DNA from: Deinococcus frigens DSM 12807 | Lineage (GTDB): Bacteria > Deinococcota > Deinococci > Deinococcales > Deinococcaceae | DNA length: 64,000 bases | NCBI RefSeq assembly: GCF_000701425.1 | Contig: NZ_JNIW01000010.1 | Location: 1-64,000, forward strand | Direction: 5' to 3' | Shown: one piece after another, positions 27,524 through 38,594 of the stretch | Numbering within the stretch: the stretch's first letter is position 1 | Layout of the letters: each line of letters starts with the position of its first letter | The notes under the pieces: generated by a model | Seen by the model: only the letters and a program-made list of their open reading frames with translations | Databases searched by the model: none | Told to the model about the DNA's origin: nothing | Translations under genes and position numbers: made by a program

Positions 27524-30499
27524 ATGAAGGAACAAGAGATAGAGCGGCTCCTGACCAAGAAATTGAGCGACCTGAAATACACCTACCGCCCGGACATCCG
27601 GGACCGTGCCGCGCTGGAAGGCAATTTCCGCACGCACTTCGAGGCGCTGAACCGCGTGAACCTTTCCGGCAGCGAATTCACGCGCCTGCTGGAGCAGATC
27701 GTCACGCCGGACGTGTTCGCGGCGGCGCAGACCCTGCGGGAACGCAGCACCCTGCTGCGCGACGACGACACGCCGCTGCACTTCACGCTGTTGAACATCA
27801 AAGACTGGTGCAAGAACACCTTTGAAGTGGTCAACCAGCTCCGCATGAACACCCACAGCAGCCACCACCGCTACGACGTGCTGCTGCTCATGAACGGCGT
27901 TCCCGTGGTGCAGATCGAGCTGAAATCGCTGGACATCAGCCCCAGACGCGCCATGCAGCAGATCGTGGACTATAAGAATGACGCGGGCAACGGCTATGGC
28001 CGCACGCTGCTGTGCTTCATGCAACTGTTCATCGTCAGCAACCGCAGCGACACCTGGTACTTTGCCAACAACAACACGCGCCATTTTACCTTCGATGCCG
28101 ACGAGCGCCACCTGCCCATCTACCGCCACGCCGCCGAGGACAACCAGAAAATCACCCACCTGGACGATTTTGCGGGCAAGTTCCTGGCAAAATGCACCCT
28201 GGGCGAGATGCTCAGCCGCTACATGGTGCTGGTCCGCAGCGAGCAGAAACTGCTGATGATGCGCCCGTACCAGATTTACGCCGTGCAGAACATCGTGGAC
28301 TGCATCGGGCAGGGCAGCGGCAACGGCTACATCTGGCACACCACCGGCAGCGGCAAGACCCTGACCTCGTTCAAGGCGTCCACGCTGCTGCGGGACAATC
28401 CCGCTGTGGACAAATGCCTGTTTGTGGTGGACCGCAAAGACCTGGACCGCCAGACCCGCGAGGAGTTCAACCGCTTTCAGGAAGGTTGCGTCGAGGAAAA
28501 CACCAACACCAACAGCCTGGTTCGGCGGCTGCTGTCCACGGACCACGCCGATAAAGTCATCGTGACCACCATCCAGAAGCTGGGGCTGGCGCTGGACGGC
28601 GGGAGCGGCAGCGATTACCGCCAGCGCCTGGAGCCGCTGCAAGGCAAGCGCATGGTCATTATTTTTGATGAATGCCACCGCTCTCAATTCGGGGACAACC
28701 ACCGCGCCATCCGGGACTTCTTTCCCCACTCGCAACTGTTCGGCTTTACGGGGACGCCCATCTTCCCGGACAATTCGCGTTATGTGCAGATAGACGGCAA
28801 GGACGCCTCCTATGTGACCACGCAGGACATTTTTGAGAAGCAGCTTCACGCCTACACGATCACGCACGCCATAGAAGACGGCAACGTGCTGCGCTTTCAC
28901 ATCGACTATTTCAAGGGCGAGGGCGAGCGCACCGCGACAGGAACGCTGGCAAAGCGGGCCGTGGTGGGGGCCATTCTGGACAAGCACGACGCCGCCACCG
29001 CCGGGCGCAAATTCAACGCCATCCTCGCCACCGCTTCCATCCCCGACGCCACCGAGTACTTTGGGCTGTTTGGGACGATGCAGGCCGAGCGACAGGCCCA
29101 CGCCCAGGAAAAGGCAGATGGCAGCGAGTACCGCCCCCTGAACATCGCCTGCGTGTTCTCGCCGCCCGCCTACGGCAACCGGGACGTGCAGCAGATTCAG
29201 GAAGACCTGCCCCAGGAATACGCCGACAACCAGCAGCAGCCCGACGACAAGAAAAACGCGCTGGCCCGCATTATTGCCGCCTACAACGTCCAGTACGGCA
29301 CCAACCACAGTGTGGGCGAGTTTGACCTGTATTACCAGGACGTGCAAAAGCGCATTAAAGACCAGCAATACCCCAACCGCGACCTGCCGCACGCGCAGAA
29401 AATTGACGTGGTGATCGTGGTGGACATGCTGCTCACGGGCTTTGATTCCAAGTACCTGAACACGCTGTACGTGGACAAGAACCTGAAATACCACGGGCTG
29501 ATTCAGGCGCTCTCGCGCACCAACCGCGTGCTGAACGACACCAAGCCCTACGGCAACATCCTGGACTTCCGGGGGCAACAGGCGGCGGTGGACGACGCCA
29601 TCAAACTGTTTTCCGGCGAGGGCCGCGAGAAGGCCAGGGAAATGTGGCTGGTGGACCCCGCCCCCGTGGTCATTGGACAACTGGAAGAGGCCGTGACCAA
29701 TCTGACCTACTTCATGCGCTCACAGAAACTCAAATGCACCCCCGACGAGGTGCAGAACCTGAAAGGCGACGCCGCCCGCAGCATCTTCATCAACCATTTC
29801 AAGGACGTGCAGCGCCTGACCACCCAACTCTCGCAGTACACCGATCTGACCGACGAGGACCGCGCCACCATTGCCGCCATCCTGCCGCCCGACGAGCTGC
29901 AAGCCTTCCGGGGCGTGTACCTGGACACCGCCCAGCGCCTGAAAGACAGGCAGGACCGGGCCAAAGACCCGCCGCCCGAAGTGCAGGCGCTGGACTTTGA
30001 ATTCGTGCTGTTTGCCTCGGCGCTGATCGACTACGACTACATCATGAAGCTGATGGCCGACTTCTCGGCGCAGACCCCCGGCAAGGAAACCGTGACCCGC
30101 GAGGAAATGGCGGGCGCGATTGCCTCTGACGCCAAGTTCATGGGCCAGAAGAAAGACCTCCTTGCCTACATGGACACCCTGAAGGCGGGCGAGGGTCTGA
30201 GTCAAACCGAGGTCATGGCCGGGTACGACGCCTTCCGCACCCAGAAGGACGCCACGGAGCTGCACGCGCTGGCCGGGGCGCACGGGCTGACCCCAGCAAG
30301 CCTGCAAGCCTTTGTGGACACCACCCTGCAACGCCTGATCTTTGACGGCGAACACCTGAGCGAGTTGCTGGCCCCGCTGAATCTGGGCTGGAAGGCCCGC
30401 GCCGCACGGGAGCAGGCGCTGATGACCGATCTGATTCCGATCCTGAAGAAACGGGCCGCCGGGCGCGACATTTCGGGGTTGAAGGCTTATGAAGACTAG
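27524..30499 (+). CDS. hsdR: Type I restriction enzyme, R (endonuclease/translocase) subunit
   Basis: 991 residues from the ATG at 27524. The N-terminal nuclease domain has the PD-(D/E)xK core VVQIELKSLD at about 127-136. The helicase part has Walker A TGSGKT (about 273-279), the DEAD-box variant DECHR (382-386) and FGFTGTPIF soon after; later SRTNRVLND and LLTGFDSKYLNTLYVDK are helicase motifs. The C-terminal helical region binds the methylase core. It pumps DNA and cuts at a distance when the target is unmethylated. The stop overlaps hsdS by 11 bp. Length is normal. Confidence 0.96.
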   Translation: MKEQEIERLLTKKLSDLKYTYRPDIRDRAALEGNFRTHFEALNRVNLSGSEFTRLLEQIVTPDVFAAAQTLRERSTLLRDDDTPLHFTLLNIKDWCKNTFEVVNQLRMNTHSSHHRYDVLLLMNGVPVVQIELKSLDISPRRAMQQIVDYKNDAGNGYGRTLLCFMQLFIVSNRSDTWYFANNNTRHFTFDADERHLPIYRHAAEDNQKITHLDDFAGKFLAKCTLGEMLSRYMVLVRSEQKLLMMRPYQIYAVQNIVDCIGQGSGNGYIWHTTGSGKTLTSFKASTLLRDNPAVDKCLFVVDRKDLDRQTREEFNRFQEGCVEENTNTNSLVRRLLSTDHADKVIVTTIQKLGLALDGGSGSDYRQRLEPLQGKRMVIIFDECHRSQFGDNHRAIRDFFPHSQLFGFTGTPIFPDNSRYVQIDGKDASYVTTQDIFEKQLHAYTITHAIEDGNVLRFHIDYFKGEGERTATGTLAKRAVVGAILDKHDAATAGRKFNAILATASIPDATEYFGLFGTMQAERQAHAQEKADGSEYRPLNIACVFSPPAYGNRDVQQIQEDLPQEYADNQQQPDDKKNALARIIAAYNVQYGTNHSVGEFDLYYQDVQKRIKDQQYPNRDLPHAQKIDVVIVVDMLLTGFDSKYLNTLYVDKNLKYHGLIQALSRTNRVLNDTKPYGNILDFRGQQAAVDDAIKLFSGEGREKAREMWLVDPAPVVIGQLEEAVTNLTYFMRSQKLKCTPDEVQNLKGDAARSIFINHFKDVQRLTTQLSQYTDLTDEDRATIAAILPPDELQAFRGVYLDTAQRLKDRQDRAKDPPPEVQALDFEFVLFASALIDYDYIMKLMADFSAQTPGKETVTREEMAGAIASDAKFMGQKKDLLAYMDTLKAGEGLSQTEVMAGYDAFRTQKDATELHALAGAHGLTPASLQAFVDTTLQRLIFDGEHLSELLAPLNLGWKARAAREQALMTDLIPILKKRAAGRDISGLKAYED

Positions 30500-31808
30500 G
30501 GGCGGCAAACAGGGGGAGCGGCGGCCCAGGCTGAGGTTTCCAGAGTTTGAGAATGCGCGAGGTTGGGAGGAGAAAGCGTTGGGAACGCTGTTATCAGGCC
30601 ATCCCAGTTACGGAGTGAACGCGCCCGCCGTACCTTTTTCAAAAGATTTGCCCGCATATTTGCGAATTACTGATATATCCGAAGATGGCTATTTCATCCA
30701 AGGAAAGAAGGCATCTGTTGACATTATCCCTACGGAAGATAATTATTTGGCCGAAGGTGATATTGCTCTGGCGCGAACAGGTGCAAGCGTAGGTAAATCG
30801 TATAGATATAGAAAAGAGGATGGCAGACTCGTATTCGCAGGATTTTTGATAAGAGTTAGGCCGAACAAAAAGAAGCTGAATTCCATTTTTCTATTTAATT
30901 TTCTCTCCACTGAGAATTATCTGGAATGGGTGGTTGTCACATCGTCACGCAGCGGTCAACCGGGCATCAACGGCAAAGAATATGCAAGTTTGCCCGTTCC
31001 AATCCCAACACATAACGACGCTTTGGCGGAACAGACCCGCATAGCCGACTGCCTCTCATCCCTGGATTCTCTGATGGCCGCGCAGACGCAGAAACTGGAC
31101 GCCCTGCGAAGCCACAAGCGGGGGCTGATGCAGCAGTTGTTCCCCACCGAAGGCGAAAGCACGCCGAGACTGCGCTTTCCAGAGTTTGAGGATGCGGGGG
31201 ATTGGGAGGAGAAGCGGATTAGCGACTTAAAGCCATTTGTTACAAGTGGTTCGCGTGGATGGGCAGCTTATTATTCTGCTAGCGGCGATCTTTTTGTTCG
31301 CATTACAAATCTTACTAGAAGCTCAATATACCCAAATTTAAGTGACCCAAAATATGTAAACCTCCCGCAAGAGGCCAGCGAAGGCGTGCGAACACAGCTC
31401 ATGGAGCATGATGTTCTTGTTTCAATCACTGCTGATATTGGAATCATTGGCTACATAGATAATAATTTTCCCACCCCCGCATATATTAACCAACACATTG
31501 CGCTGATACGTTTCAAATCTTCGCAAGTGTCCGGCAAATTTATAAGCTATTTTTTAGCCTCTGACAAGTCTCAACGCTCTTTTGATACATCAACTGATAG
31601 TGGTACTAAAGCGGGAATGAATCTAACGACAATTCAGAGTATTCAGATTCCTCTGCCTACTCTTCCAGAACAAACCCGCATAGCCGACTGCCTTGCATCC
31701 TTAGATGCCCTCATCGCGGCCCACAGCGACAAAAGAGCCGAACTCAAAACCTTCAAGCGGGGGCTGATGCAACAGCTTTTTCCCGTGCCAGTTGAGGGGG
31801 AAGAATGA
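30489..31808 (+). CDS. hsdS: Type I restriction enzyme, S (specificity) subunit
   Basis: 439 residues built as two halves. Each half opens with RLRFPEFE.A..WEEK (about 14-29 and 225-240), then a target-recognition domain, then the coiled-coil conserved region EQTRIADCLxSLDxL ending KRGLMQQLFP (about 180-217 and 393-433). This is the standard two-TRD layout reading a split target. The recognition domains are clearly AT-richer than hsdR and hsdM, as expected for exchanged segments; the conserved regions are GC-rich. The target sequence cannot be predicted. Overlaps hsdR and is followed by an ATGA overlap. Confidence 0.95.
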   Translation: MKTRGGKQGERRPRLRFPEFENARGWEEKALGTLLSGHPSYGVNAPAVPFSKDLPAYLRITDISEDGYFIQGKKASVDIIPTEDNYLAEGDIALARTGASVGKSYRYRKEDGRLVFAGFLIRVRPNKKKLNSIFLFNFLSTENYLEWVVVTSSRSGQPGINGKEYASLPVPIPTHNDALAEQTRIADCLSSLDSLMAAQTQKLDALRSHKRGLMQQLFPTEGESTPRLRFPEFEDAGDWEEKRISDLKPFVTSGSRGWAAYYSASGDLFVRITNLTRSSIYPNLSDPKYVNLPQEASEGVRTQLMEHDVLVSITADIGIIGYIDNNFPTPAYINQHIALIRFKSSQVSGKFISYFLASDKSQRSFDTSTDSGTKAGMNLTTIQSIQIPLPTLPEQTRIADCLASLDALIAAHSDKRAELKTFKRGLMQQLFPVPVEGEE

Positions 31809-32107
31809 GTGAGGCGCTTCAGGTGGACCAGACCGATACGGGCGAATTACAGGTGCGCCTGGATGTGCAGCACGGGACGGTGTGGCTGACCCAGGCGCAG
31901 ATGGTTGACCTGTTCGCATCCAGCAAAGCCAACGTCAGCGAACATATCGGACATATTTTTTCATCCCAGGAGTTGGATAGATCGGCAAGTGTTCGGAAAT
32001 TCCGAACGGTTCAAGAACCACCGAGGGTTTCTCGGTACTTCGCGCCGAGGGTTCGCGTCAGGTCAGACGGCAGTTCCGGCACTACGAAACCAGAGGACTC
32101 AAGATGA
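31805..32107 (+). CDS. Truncated RhuM-family protein in the hsd operon
   Basis: 100 residues. The first ~70 match the N-terminal RhuM (virulence protein) domain: GELQVRLDVQHGTVWLTQAQMVDLFASS, then NVSEHIGHIFSSQELD and SVRKFRTV, a winged-helix-like start. Full-length RhuM proteins are about 330 residues and continue with YYNLDxIISVGYRV, which is missing here; the last ~30 residues are unrelated Arg/Ser-rich sequence. Both ends overlap neighbours by ATGA (hsdS stop/this start; this stop/hsdM start). RhuM genes often sit beside type I systems. It is either a deletion remnant or a retained small protein. Confidence 0.7.
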   Translation: MSEALQVDQTDTGELQVRLDVQHGTVWLTQAQMVDLFASSKANVSEHIGHIFSSQELDRSASVRKFRTVQEPPRVSRYFAPRVRVRSDGSSGTTKPEDSR

Positions 32108-33768
32108 CCCAGACCACAGCAGCGCAGACCACATCAACCCAGAATTCAGCAACACACAGCAACCATGACCAGCTCGGCAAAACCCTCTGGGGCATTGCCG
32201 ATCAATTGCGCGGCGCGATGAATGCCGACGATTTCCGCGATTACATGCTCTCATTCCTGTTTTTGCGCTACTTATCTGACAACTACGAGGCGGCGGCGGC
32301 GCGGGAGCTGGGGGATGAGCTGCCCACGCGGGCGCTGAACTTACAGGGTGCGCCCGTCAGCACGCCCCTGCAAGCGTGGTACGCGGCCAACCCGCAGGAC
32401 ACCGCCGAATTTGAGAAGCTGATGCGGCGCAAGGTGCATTACGTGATTCAGCCCCAGCACCTGTGGGGGCATATCGCGGAACTGGCCCGCACGCACTCGA
32501 ATGAACTCCTGAATGTGCTGGAGGCGGGTTTCAAGTACATAGAGAACGAGTCCTTCGACAGCACCTTTGGCGGCCTTTTCTCCGAGATCAACCTGAACTC
32601 CGAGAAGCTGGGCAGAACGTACACGGAGCGCAACGCCAAGCTGCACACGATCATTGGCAAGATTGCCGAGGGCCTGCGCGGGTTTTCCACCGACAGCGAT
32701 TCGCTGGGCGACGCCTACGAGTACCTGATCGGGCAATTCGCGGCGGGTTCGGGCAAGAAGGCCGGGGAGTTCTACACGCCCCAGCAGATTTCGGATGTGC
32801 TGTCGGGCATCGTGACGCTGGACAGCCAGAACCCGGCGAGCGGGCCGCGCAGGCACCTGGAAAGCGTGCTGGATTTCGCGTGTGGTTCGGGGTCACTGCT
32901 GCTCAACGTGCGCGGGCGGATGGGCAAGGGCGGCATCGGCAAGATTTACGGTCAGGAAAAGAACATCACCACCTACAACCTGGCCCGCATGAACATGCTG
33001 CTGCACGGCGTCAAGGACTCCGAATTCCACATCTACCACGGCGACACGCTGCCCAACGAGTGGGAGACGCTGCGCGAGCAGAATCCAGCGAAAAAACCGC
33101 AGTTCGACGCGGTGGTGGCGAATCCGCCCTTCAGTTACCGCTGGGAACCCACCGAGGCGCTGGGCCAGGACATGCGCTTCAAGAATTACGGGCTGGCCCC
33201 CAAATCGGCGGCGGATTTTGCCTTTCTGCTGCACGGGTTTCAGTACCTGTCGCGCGAAGGCACGATGGCGATTATCCTGCCGCACGGCGTGCTGTTCCGG
33301 GGCGGGGCCGAGGAACGCATCCGGCGCAAGCTGCTCGAAGACGGTCACATCGACACCGTGATCGGCCTGCCTTCAAATCTGTTTTATTCCACGGGCATCC
33401 CGGTATGCATCCTGGTGTTGAAGAAATGCAAGATGCCCGACGACGTGCTGTTTATCAACGCCGCCGAGCATTTTGAAAAGGTCAAGCGGCAAAACCGCCT
33501 GCGGCCCGAACACATCGACAGGATCATCGACACCTATCAGTATCGCCGGGAGGAGGAACGATATTCGCGCCGCGTTCCCATGAGCGAAATTGCCGCGAAC
33601 GGCCACAACCTGAACATCTCGCGCTACATCAGCACGGCGCTGGCCGAGGCCGACATTGACCTGGACGGCGTGAATGCCCGCCTGCAAGGGATCGAGCAAC
33701 AGATTGGGCAGGCCAGAGATGACCACAACCGCTTTCTGGCCGAGCTGGGGCTGCCACCTTTGCCGTAG
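32104..33768 (+). CDS. hsdM: Type I restriction-modification DNA methylase, M subunit
   Basis: 554 residues. The N-terminal helical domain (FRDYMLSFLFLRYLSDNYE) is followed by the SAM-binding motif LDFACGSGSLLLN (about 257-269) and the catalytic NPPF at about 340-343, which marks N6-adenine methylation. QYRREEERYSRRVPMSEI and the C-terminal coiled region fit HsdM. It forms M2S with HsdS and M2SR2 with HsdR. The gene order here is R-S-(RhuM)-M, unlike the common R-M-S or M-S-R orders. The start overlaps the RhuM-like stop by 4 bp. Confidence 0.96.
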   Translation: MTQTTAAQTTSTQNSATHSNHDQLGKTLWGIADQLRGAMNADDFRDYMLSFLFLRYLSDNYEAAAARELGDELPTRALNLQGAPVSTPLQAWYAANPQDTAEFEKLMRRKVHYVIQPQHLWGHIAELARTHSNELLNVLEAGFKYIENESFDSTFGGLFSEINLNSEKLGRTYTERNAKLHTIIGKIAEGLRGFSTDSDSLGDAYEYLIGQFAAGSGKKAGEFYTPQQISDVLSGIVTLDSQNPASGPRRHLESVLDFACGSGSLLLNVRGRMGKGGIGKIYGQEKNITTYNLARMNMLLHGVKDSEFHIYHGDTLPNEWETLREQNPAKKPQFDAVVANPPFSYRWEPTEALGQDMRFKNYGLAPKSAADFAFLLHGFQYLSREGTMAIILPHGVLFRGGAEERIRRKLLEDGHIDTVIGLPSNLFYSTGIPVCILVLKKCKMPDDVLFINAAEHFEKVKRQNRLRPEHIDRIIDTYQYRREEERYSRRVPMSEIAANGHNLNISRYISTALAEADIDLDGVNARLQGIEQQIGQARDDHNRFLAELGLPPLP

Positions 33769-34076
33769 GGCTGGGGCGGCGGCGTGAAGTCTTAAATTCC
33801 GGTTGTGGGGTTGCCCTGCCCGTTTAAACCCTCTGCTTCGCAGCTTTGCAAGTCCGCCCCTGCAGGGGACCTCCCCTTAGAAGGGAGGCAAGGTGTTTTC
33901 TGCGTGGCTAGATCCACTGCACCTCTTGGCTCCCCTTGAGGGGAGCTGGCTGCGAAGCAGACTGAGGGGTTCGCCTTCCAGCGTGACGCCCAGCTCGCCC
34001 CACGTCCCCTCTCTTTTCCCACAACCCTCTAGACCAACCGCGCACCGCCTCCCCCTTTGCCGCGTACCCTGCGGGC
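33769..34076. other. Intergenic region, 308 bp, right border of the restriction-modification cassette
   Basis: It contains element copy B (33833-33960) and the region upstream of serA. No gene is seen. The serA promoter must lie between about 33970 and 34076 but I find no strong boxes. Confidence 0.55.
33833..33960 (+). repeat. Palindromic MITE-like element, copy B (right of hsd cassette)
   Basis: The ends are CTGCTTCGCAGC (33833-33844) and GCTGCGAAGCAG (33949-33960), perfect inverted repeats, extended outward by CCCT and ACTGAGGGG. The inside has CTCCCCTTAGAAGGGAGGCAAG and CTTGGCTCCCCTTGAGGGGAG, so the whole unit can fold into a long hairpin. It is 128 bp and matches copy A in the opposite orientation, including the less conserved flank reading GGGCA next to the TTGCAAAG end. 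Confidence 0.8.
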
Positions 34077-35726
<1,650 letters not shown>

Positions 35727-36036
35727 GGGTCTGGGGGTCCGAGGAGACCTGACACCTCAAATTGGGTGGCGGTCTGCCCCGTGGACCCCTCACTCTTCTG
35801 CCGCTGCTCTCCTCGCCCGCAGAGCTTGACAAGTCTGCCGCGCAGCTTTCTCTCCCTGTCCCACAAGGGTAGGGGAAAAGTGCGTGTATAAGGCTCAATT
35901 TGACTCAGTGCCACTCCAAGGACACCTGCGGGGTCTGCCACTGAAGACGCCTCGGCTGCGCCCACCCCGACAACTCAAGTAAATTCAGTCCCCCCACTCT
36001 CGGTGAGGCTCCTGGATTCCGGACCGTACACCACCC
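35727..36036. other. Intergenic region between convergent serA and ppc, 310 bp
   Basis: No gene. Bases about 35818-35850 (GCAGAGCTTGACAAGTCTGCC) look like a decayed left end of the CTGCTTCGCAGC element family, followed by a CTCTCCCTGTCCCACAAGGG stretch of the kind seen near 9440. A GGGGTCC/GGACCCC pair (35734-35740 and 35783-35789) could form a long-loop hairpin after serA, but it is not a convincing terminator. Confidence 0.45.
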
Positions 36037-38529
36037 TCACCCGGTGTTCCGCACCCCCGCCGCGATCCCCTGCAAGCTCAACATCAGCGGGCGCTCGAAG
36101 GTGTCCAGGCCGCCGTCCTCGGCACGGGCGCGGCGCAGCAGCTCCACCTGAATGCGGTGGATGGGATCGATGTACGGATTGCGGAGGCCGATGCTCTCGC
36201 GCAGGCGGGGTTCGTTGTCCAGCAACTCCGCACCAACCACGGCCTGCACCAGTTCCACGGTTTCGCGGAAGGCGGCCTGCAACTGCCCGGCCAGCGGGTG
36301 CGGCCCCAGCAGGCGCAGGTATTCCTCGAAGATCAGCGGATCACTTTTGGCCAGGCTCATCTGCGCGTTGTCGATCACCGTGCGGAAAAACGGCCACTGC
36401 GCGTACATCTCGCGCGCCCCGTCCGGCCCGATGCTCTGGAGGCCCTCGCGCAGCCCGTACCAGCCGGGCAGGTTGGAACGAATCTGCGTCCAGCTCATCA
36501 CCCAGGGAATGGCACGCAGGTTGCTCAGCGTGGGCGCTCCGGGTCGCCGCACCGGGCGCGAGGCGATGTTCAGGCGGGCGATCTCGTGAATGGGGGTGGC
36601 CGCCTCGAAGAAGGGCAGGAAACCGTCGTCATGCACCAGCGCGCGGTAGGCCGTGGCGCTGGCGGCGGCAGCCGTGTCCATCGCCGCCGTCCATTCCTCT
36701 TTCAGCGAATCTGCCGGACGCGCGGCAGACAGCAGCAGCCCGTACAGCGCCTGCTCCAGATTGCGCCGCGCCAGGACGGGATGGCTGTACTTGTCGGCCA
36801 ATGCCTCGCCCTGTTCGGTGATCCGCAGCCCGGCGTCGATGGTTCCGGCAGGCTGCCCCAGGATCGCGCGGGACGCCGGCCCGCCCCCGCGCCCGATGCT
36901 GGTGCCGCGCCCGTGGAAGAAGCGCCAGCGCACGCCCGCCGCCCGGCACACGTCGCTGATCTGCCGCTGGGCCTCGTGCAGCGCCCAGTTGGCGGCCAGG
37001 AATCCGGCGTCCTTGTTGCTGTCGGAGTAACCCAGCATGATCTCCTGCACGTCACCCCCCAGAATCGCGCGGTACTCGGGCAACGCCAGCAGATCGGTCA
37101 TGATCTGCGGGGCGCGTTGCAGGTCGTCCAGCGTCTCGAACAGCGGCACGGTGAGCACCCGCAGGCCCACCTCGCGGGCCAGCAGCAGCGGCTCCAGCAC
37201 GTCGCTGACGCTCTCGGCCATGCTGATGATGTAGCGGCCAAAAGCGCGTGGCCCACTCTGGGCAACCGCGCCCTGCACCTCGCGGATGGGGCCAATCACC
37301 GTTTCCAGTTCGTCGGTCAACGGTTCCCCAGCAGGCCACAGCGGGCGGCGGGAGCGTAATTCAGTGGTCAGCAGCGTCTGACGGTCCGCCTCGGACAGAC
37401 TTAAATAATCCGCCTCCACCCCGGCCTGTGCCAGCAAGGCCGCCACCGCCGCCCCGGTCTGCCCGGAGTGTTCGCGCACGTCCAGACTGACCAGATGCTG
37501 CCCGAACACGCGCACCAGGGTCAGCAGCGGCGTGAGCAACTGATCGGCGGTGCGGCGCTGGCCGTCCCCACGCAGGCGGATGTCCAGGGCTTCCAGCCGG
37601 GGCAACAACTCCACCCCCTCGCCGTCGCGCACGGCGTTGTGGAGCTGGCGCAGTTCGGTGCGGTACGGTTCAAGGCCTGCCGTCTGGGCCGGATCGCCGT
37701 CCTCCTGCGACAGGTCGGCGTAAGCCTGCTTCAGGCCGCTCAGCAGCAGCTCGCGCGCCCGCTGGCGGTGGACTTCCAGCGTCTCGCGGGTGGCCTGCGG
37801 CGTCACGAAGGGATTGCCGTCGCGGTCCCCGCCCATCCACGACGAGAAACTCAGCGGCAGCCGGGCGTCCGACTCCTGGCCGTACACATTCACAAAGGCC
37901 CGGCCCAGATCACGTTGCAATTCGGGCAGCGCCCCGGCAATCGCCGTGATGTAGTTCAGGCCGCCCTTGACCTCGTCCAGCACGGTGGGTTTCAGGTGCC
38001 GCAGTTCCGGCGTGGCCCACATCGCCTCGACATGGGCGGCCACCCGGTCCTGGGCCTCCGGGTCATCCAGGCGCGGGATGTCGCGCGCCACCGCCTCCAG
38101 ATGCTGGCGGATGGTGCGGCGGCGCATCTCGGTGGGGTGGGCCGTGAAGGTCAGCCCCAGGTTGACGCGCTCGATCAGGGCCTCCACATCCGCCGCACTT
38201 AATCCCTGTTCCTTGAGGGCAGCCAGCGCGCTTTCCAGGCTCTGCGAGCGCACGCCCTCGCCCGCGCGCAGCGAACGCACCCGCTCGTATTCCTCGGCCA
38301 GATTGACCAGTTGAAAGTACCAGGTGAAGGCCCGCGCCAGCCGGCCCGCATCGTCGCCGGACAGGGCGGCCAGCATAGTTCTCAACTCCGCGTCGCTCCC
38401 CCCAGCGCGGACCTCGCGGACCAATGCCCTGGTACGCTCTACCAGATCGAAAAACGCCTCGCCTTCCTGCTCCTTGAGCACCTGGCCCAGCGTGCGGCCC
38501 AGCAAGTTCACGTCACTCTTGATGCCCAT
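36037..38529 (-). CDS. ppc: Phosphoenolpyruvate carboxylase
   Basis: 830 residues from the ATG at 38529, chosen because GGAGG lies 6 bases upstream; a longer frame has no ribosome site. Catalytic patterns are complete: LTFTAHPTEMRRRTIR (His), MGGDRDGNPFVT, VMLGYSDSNKDAGFL-like (IMLGYSDSNKD) and FFHGRGTSIGRGGGP. It carboxylates PEP to oxaloacetate, feeding the TCA cycle. It is shorter than the ~880-residue proteobacterial forms, as is usual in this phylum. The C terminus ends GIAAGVRNTG, the conserved terminal motif. Probably a single-gene unit. Confidence 0.96.
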   Translation of the reverse strand: MGIKSDVNLLGRTLGQVLKEQEGEAFFDLVERTRALVREVRAGGSDAELRTMLAALSGDDAGRLARAFTWYFQLVNLAEEYERVRSLRAGEGVRSQSLESALAALKEQGLSAADVEALIERVNLGLTFTAHPTEMRRRTIRQHLEAVARDIPRLDDPEAQDRVAAHVEAMWATPELRHLKPTVLDEVKGGLNYITAIAGALPELQRDLGRAFVNVYGQESDARLPLSFSSWMGGDRDGNPFVTPQATRETLEVHRQRARELLLSGLKQAYADLSQEDGDPAQTAGLEPYRTELRQLHNAVRDGEGVELLPRLEALDIRLRGDGQRRTADQLLTPLLTLVRVFGQHLVSLDVREHSGQTGAAVAALLAQAGVEADYLSLSEADRQTLLTTELRSRRPLWPAGEPLTDELETVIGPIREVQGAVAQSGPRAFGRYIISMAESVSDVLEPLLLAREVGLRVLTVPLFETLDDLQRAPQIMTDLLALPEYRAILGGDVQEIMLGYSDSNKDAGFLAANWALHEAQRQISDVCRAAGVRWRFFHGRGTSIGRGGGPASRAILGQPAGTIDAGLRITEQGEALADKYSHPVLARRNLEQALYGLLLSAARPADSLKEEWTAAMDTAAAASATAYRALVHDDGFLPFFEAATPIHEIARLNIASRPVRRPGAPTLSNLRAIPWVMSWTQIRSNLPGWYGLREGLQSIGPDGAREMYAQWPFFRTVIDNAQMSLAKSDPLIFEEYLRLLGPHPLAGQLQAAFRETVELVQAVVGAELLDNEPRLRESIGLRNPYIDPIHRIQVELLRRARAEDGGLDTFERPLMLSLQGIAAGVRNTG

Positions 38530-38594
38530 GGTGCCTCCGGTGGTGGTCAGGAATTGGGTCAGCGCCGGGTGTGGGCAAAGGGGGATCACAGGCC

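Noticed and set aside
27392..29680. Long minus-strand open frame inside hsdR
   Set aside because: It is antisense to clear HsdR motifs, His/Gln/Val-rich, and has no recognisable domain.
36003..36821. Long plus-strand open frame inside ppc
   Set aside because: It is antisense to a complete, well-conserved PEP carboxylase and is Arg/Pro/Ser-rich, the composition expected from the reverse of GC-rich coding DNA.
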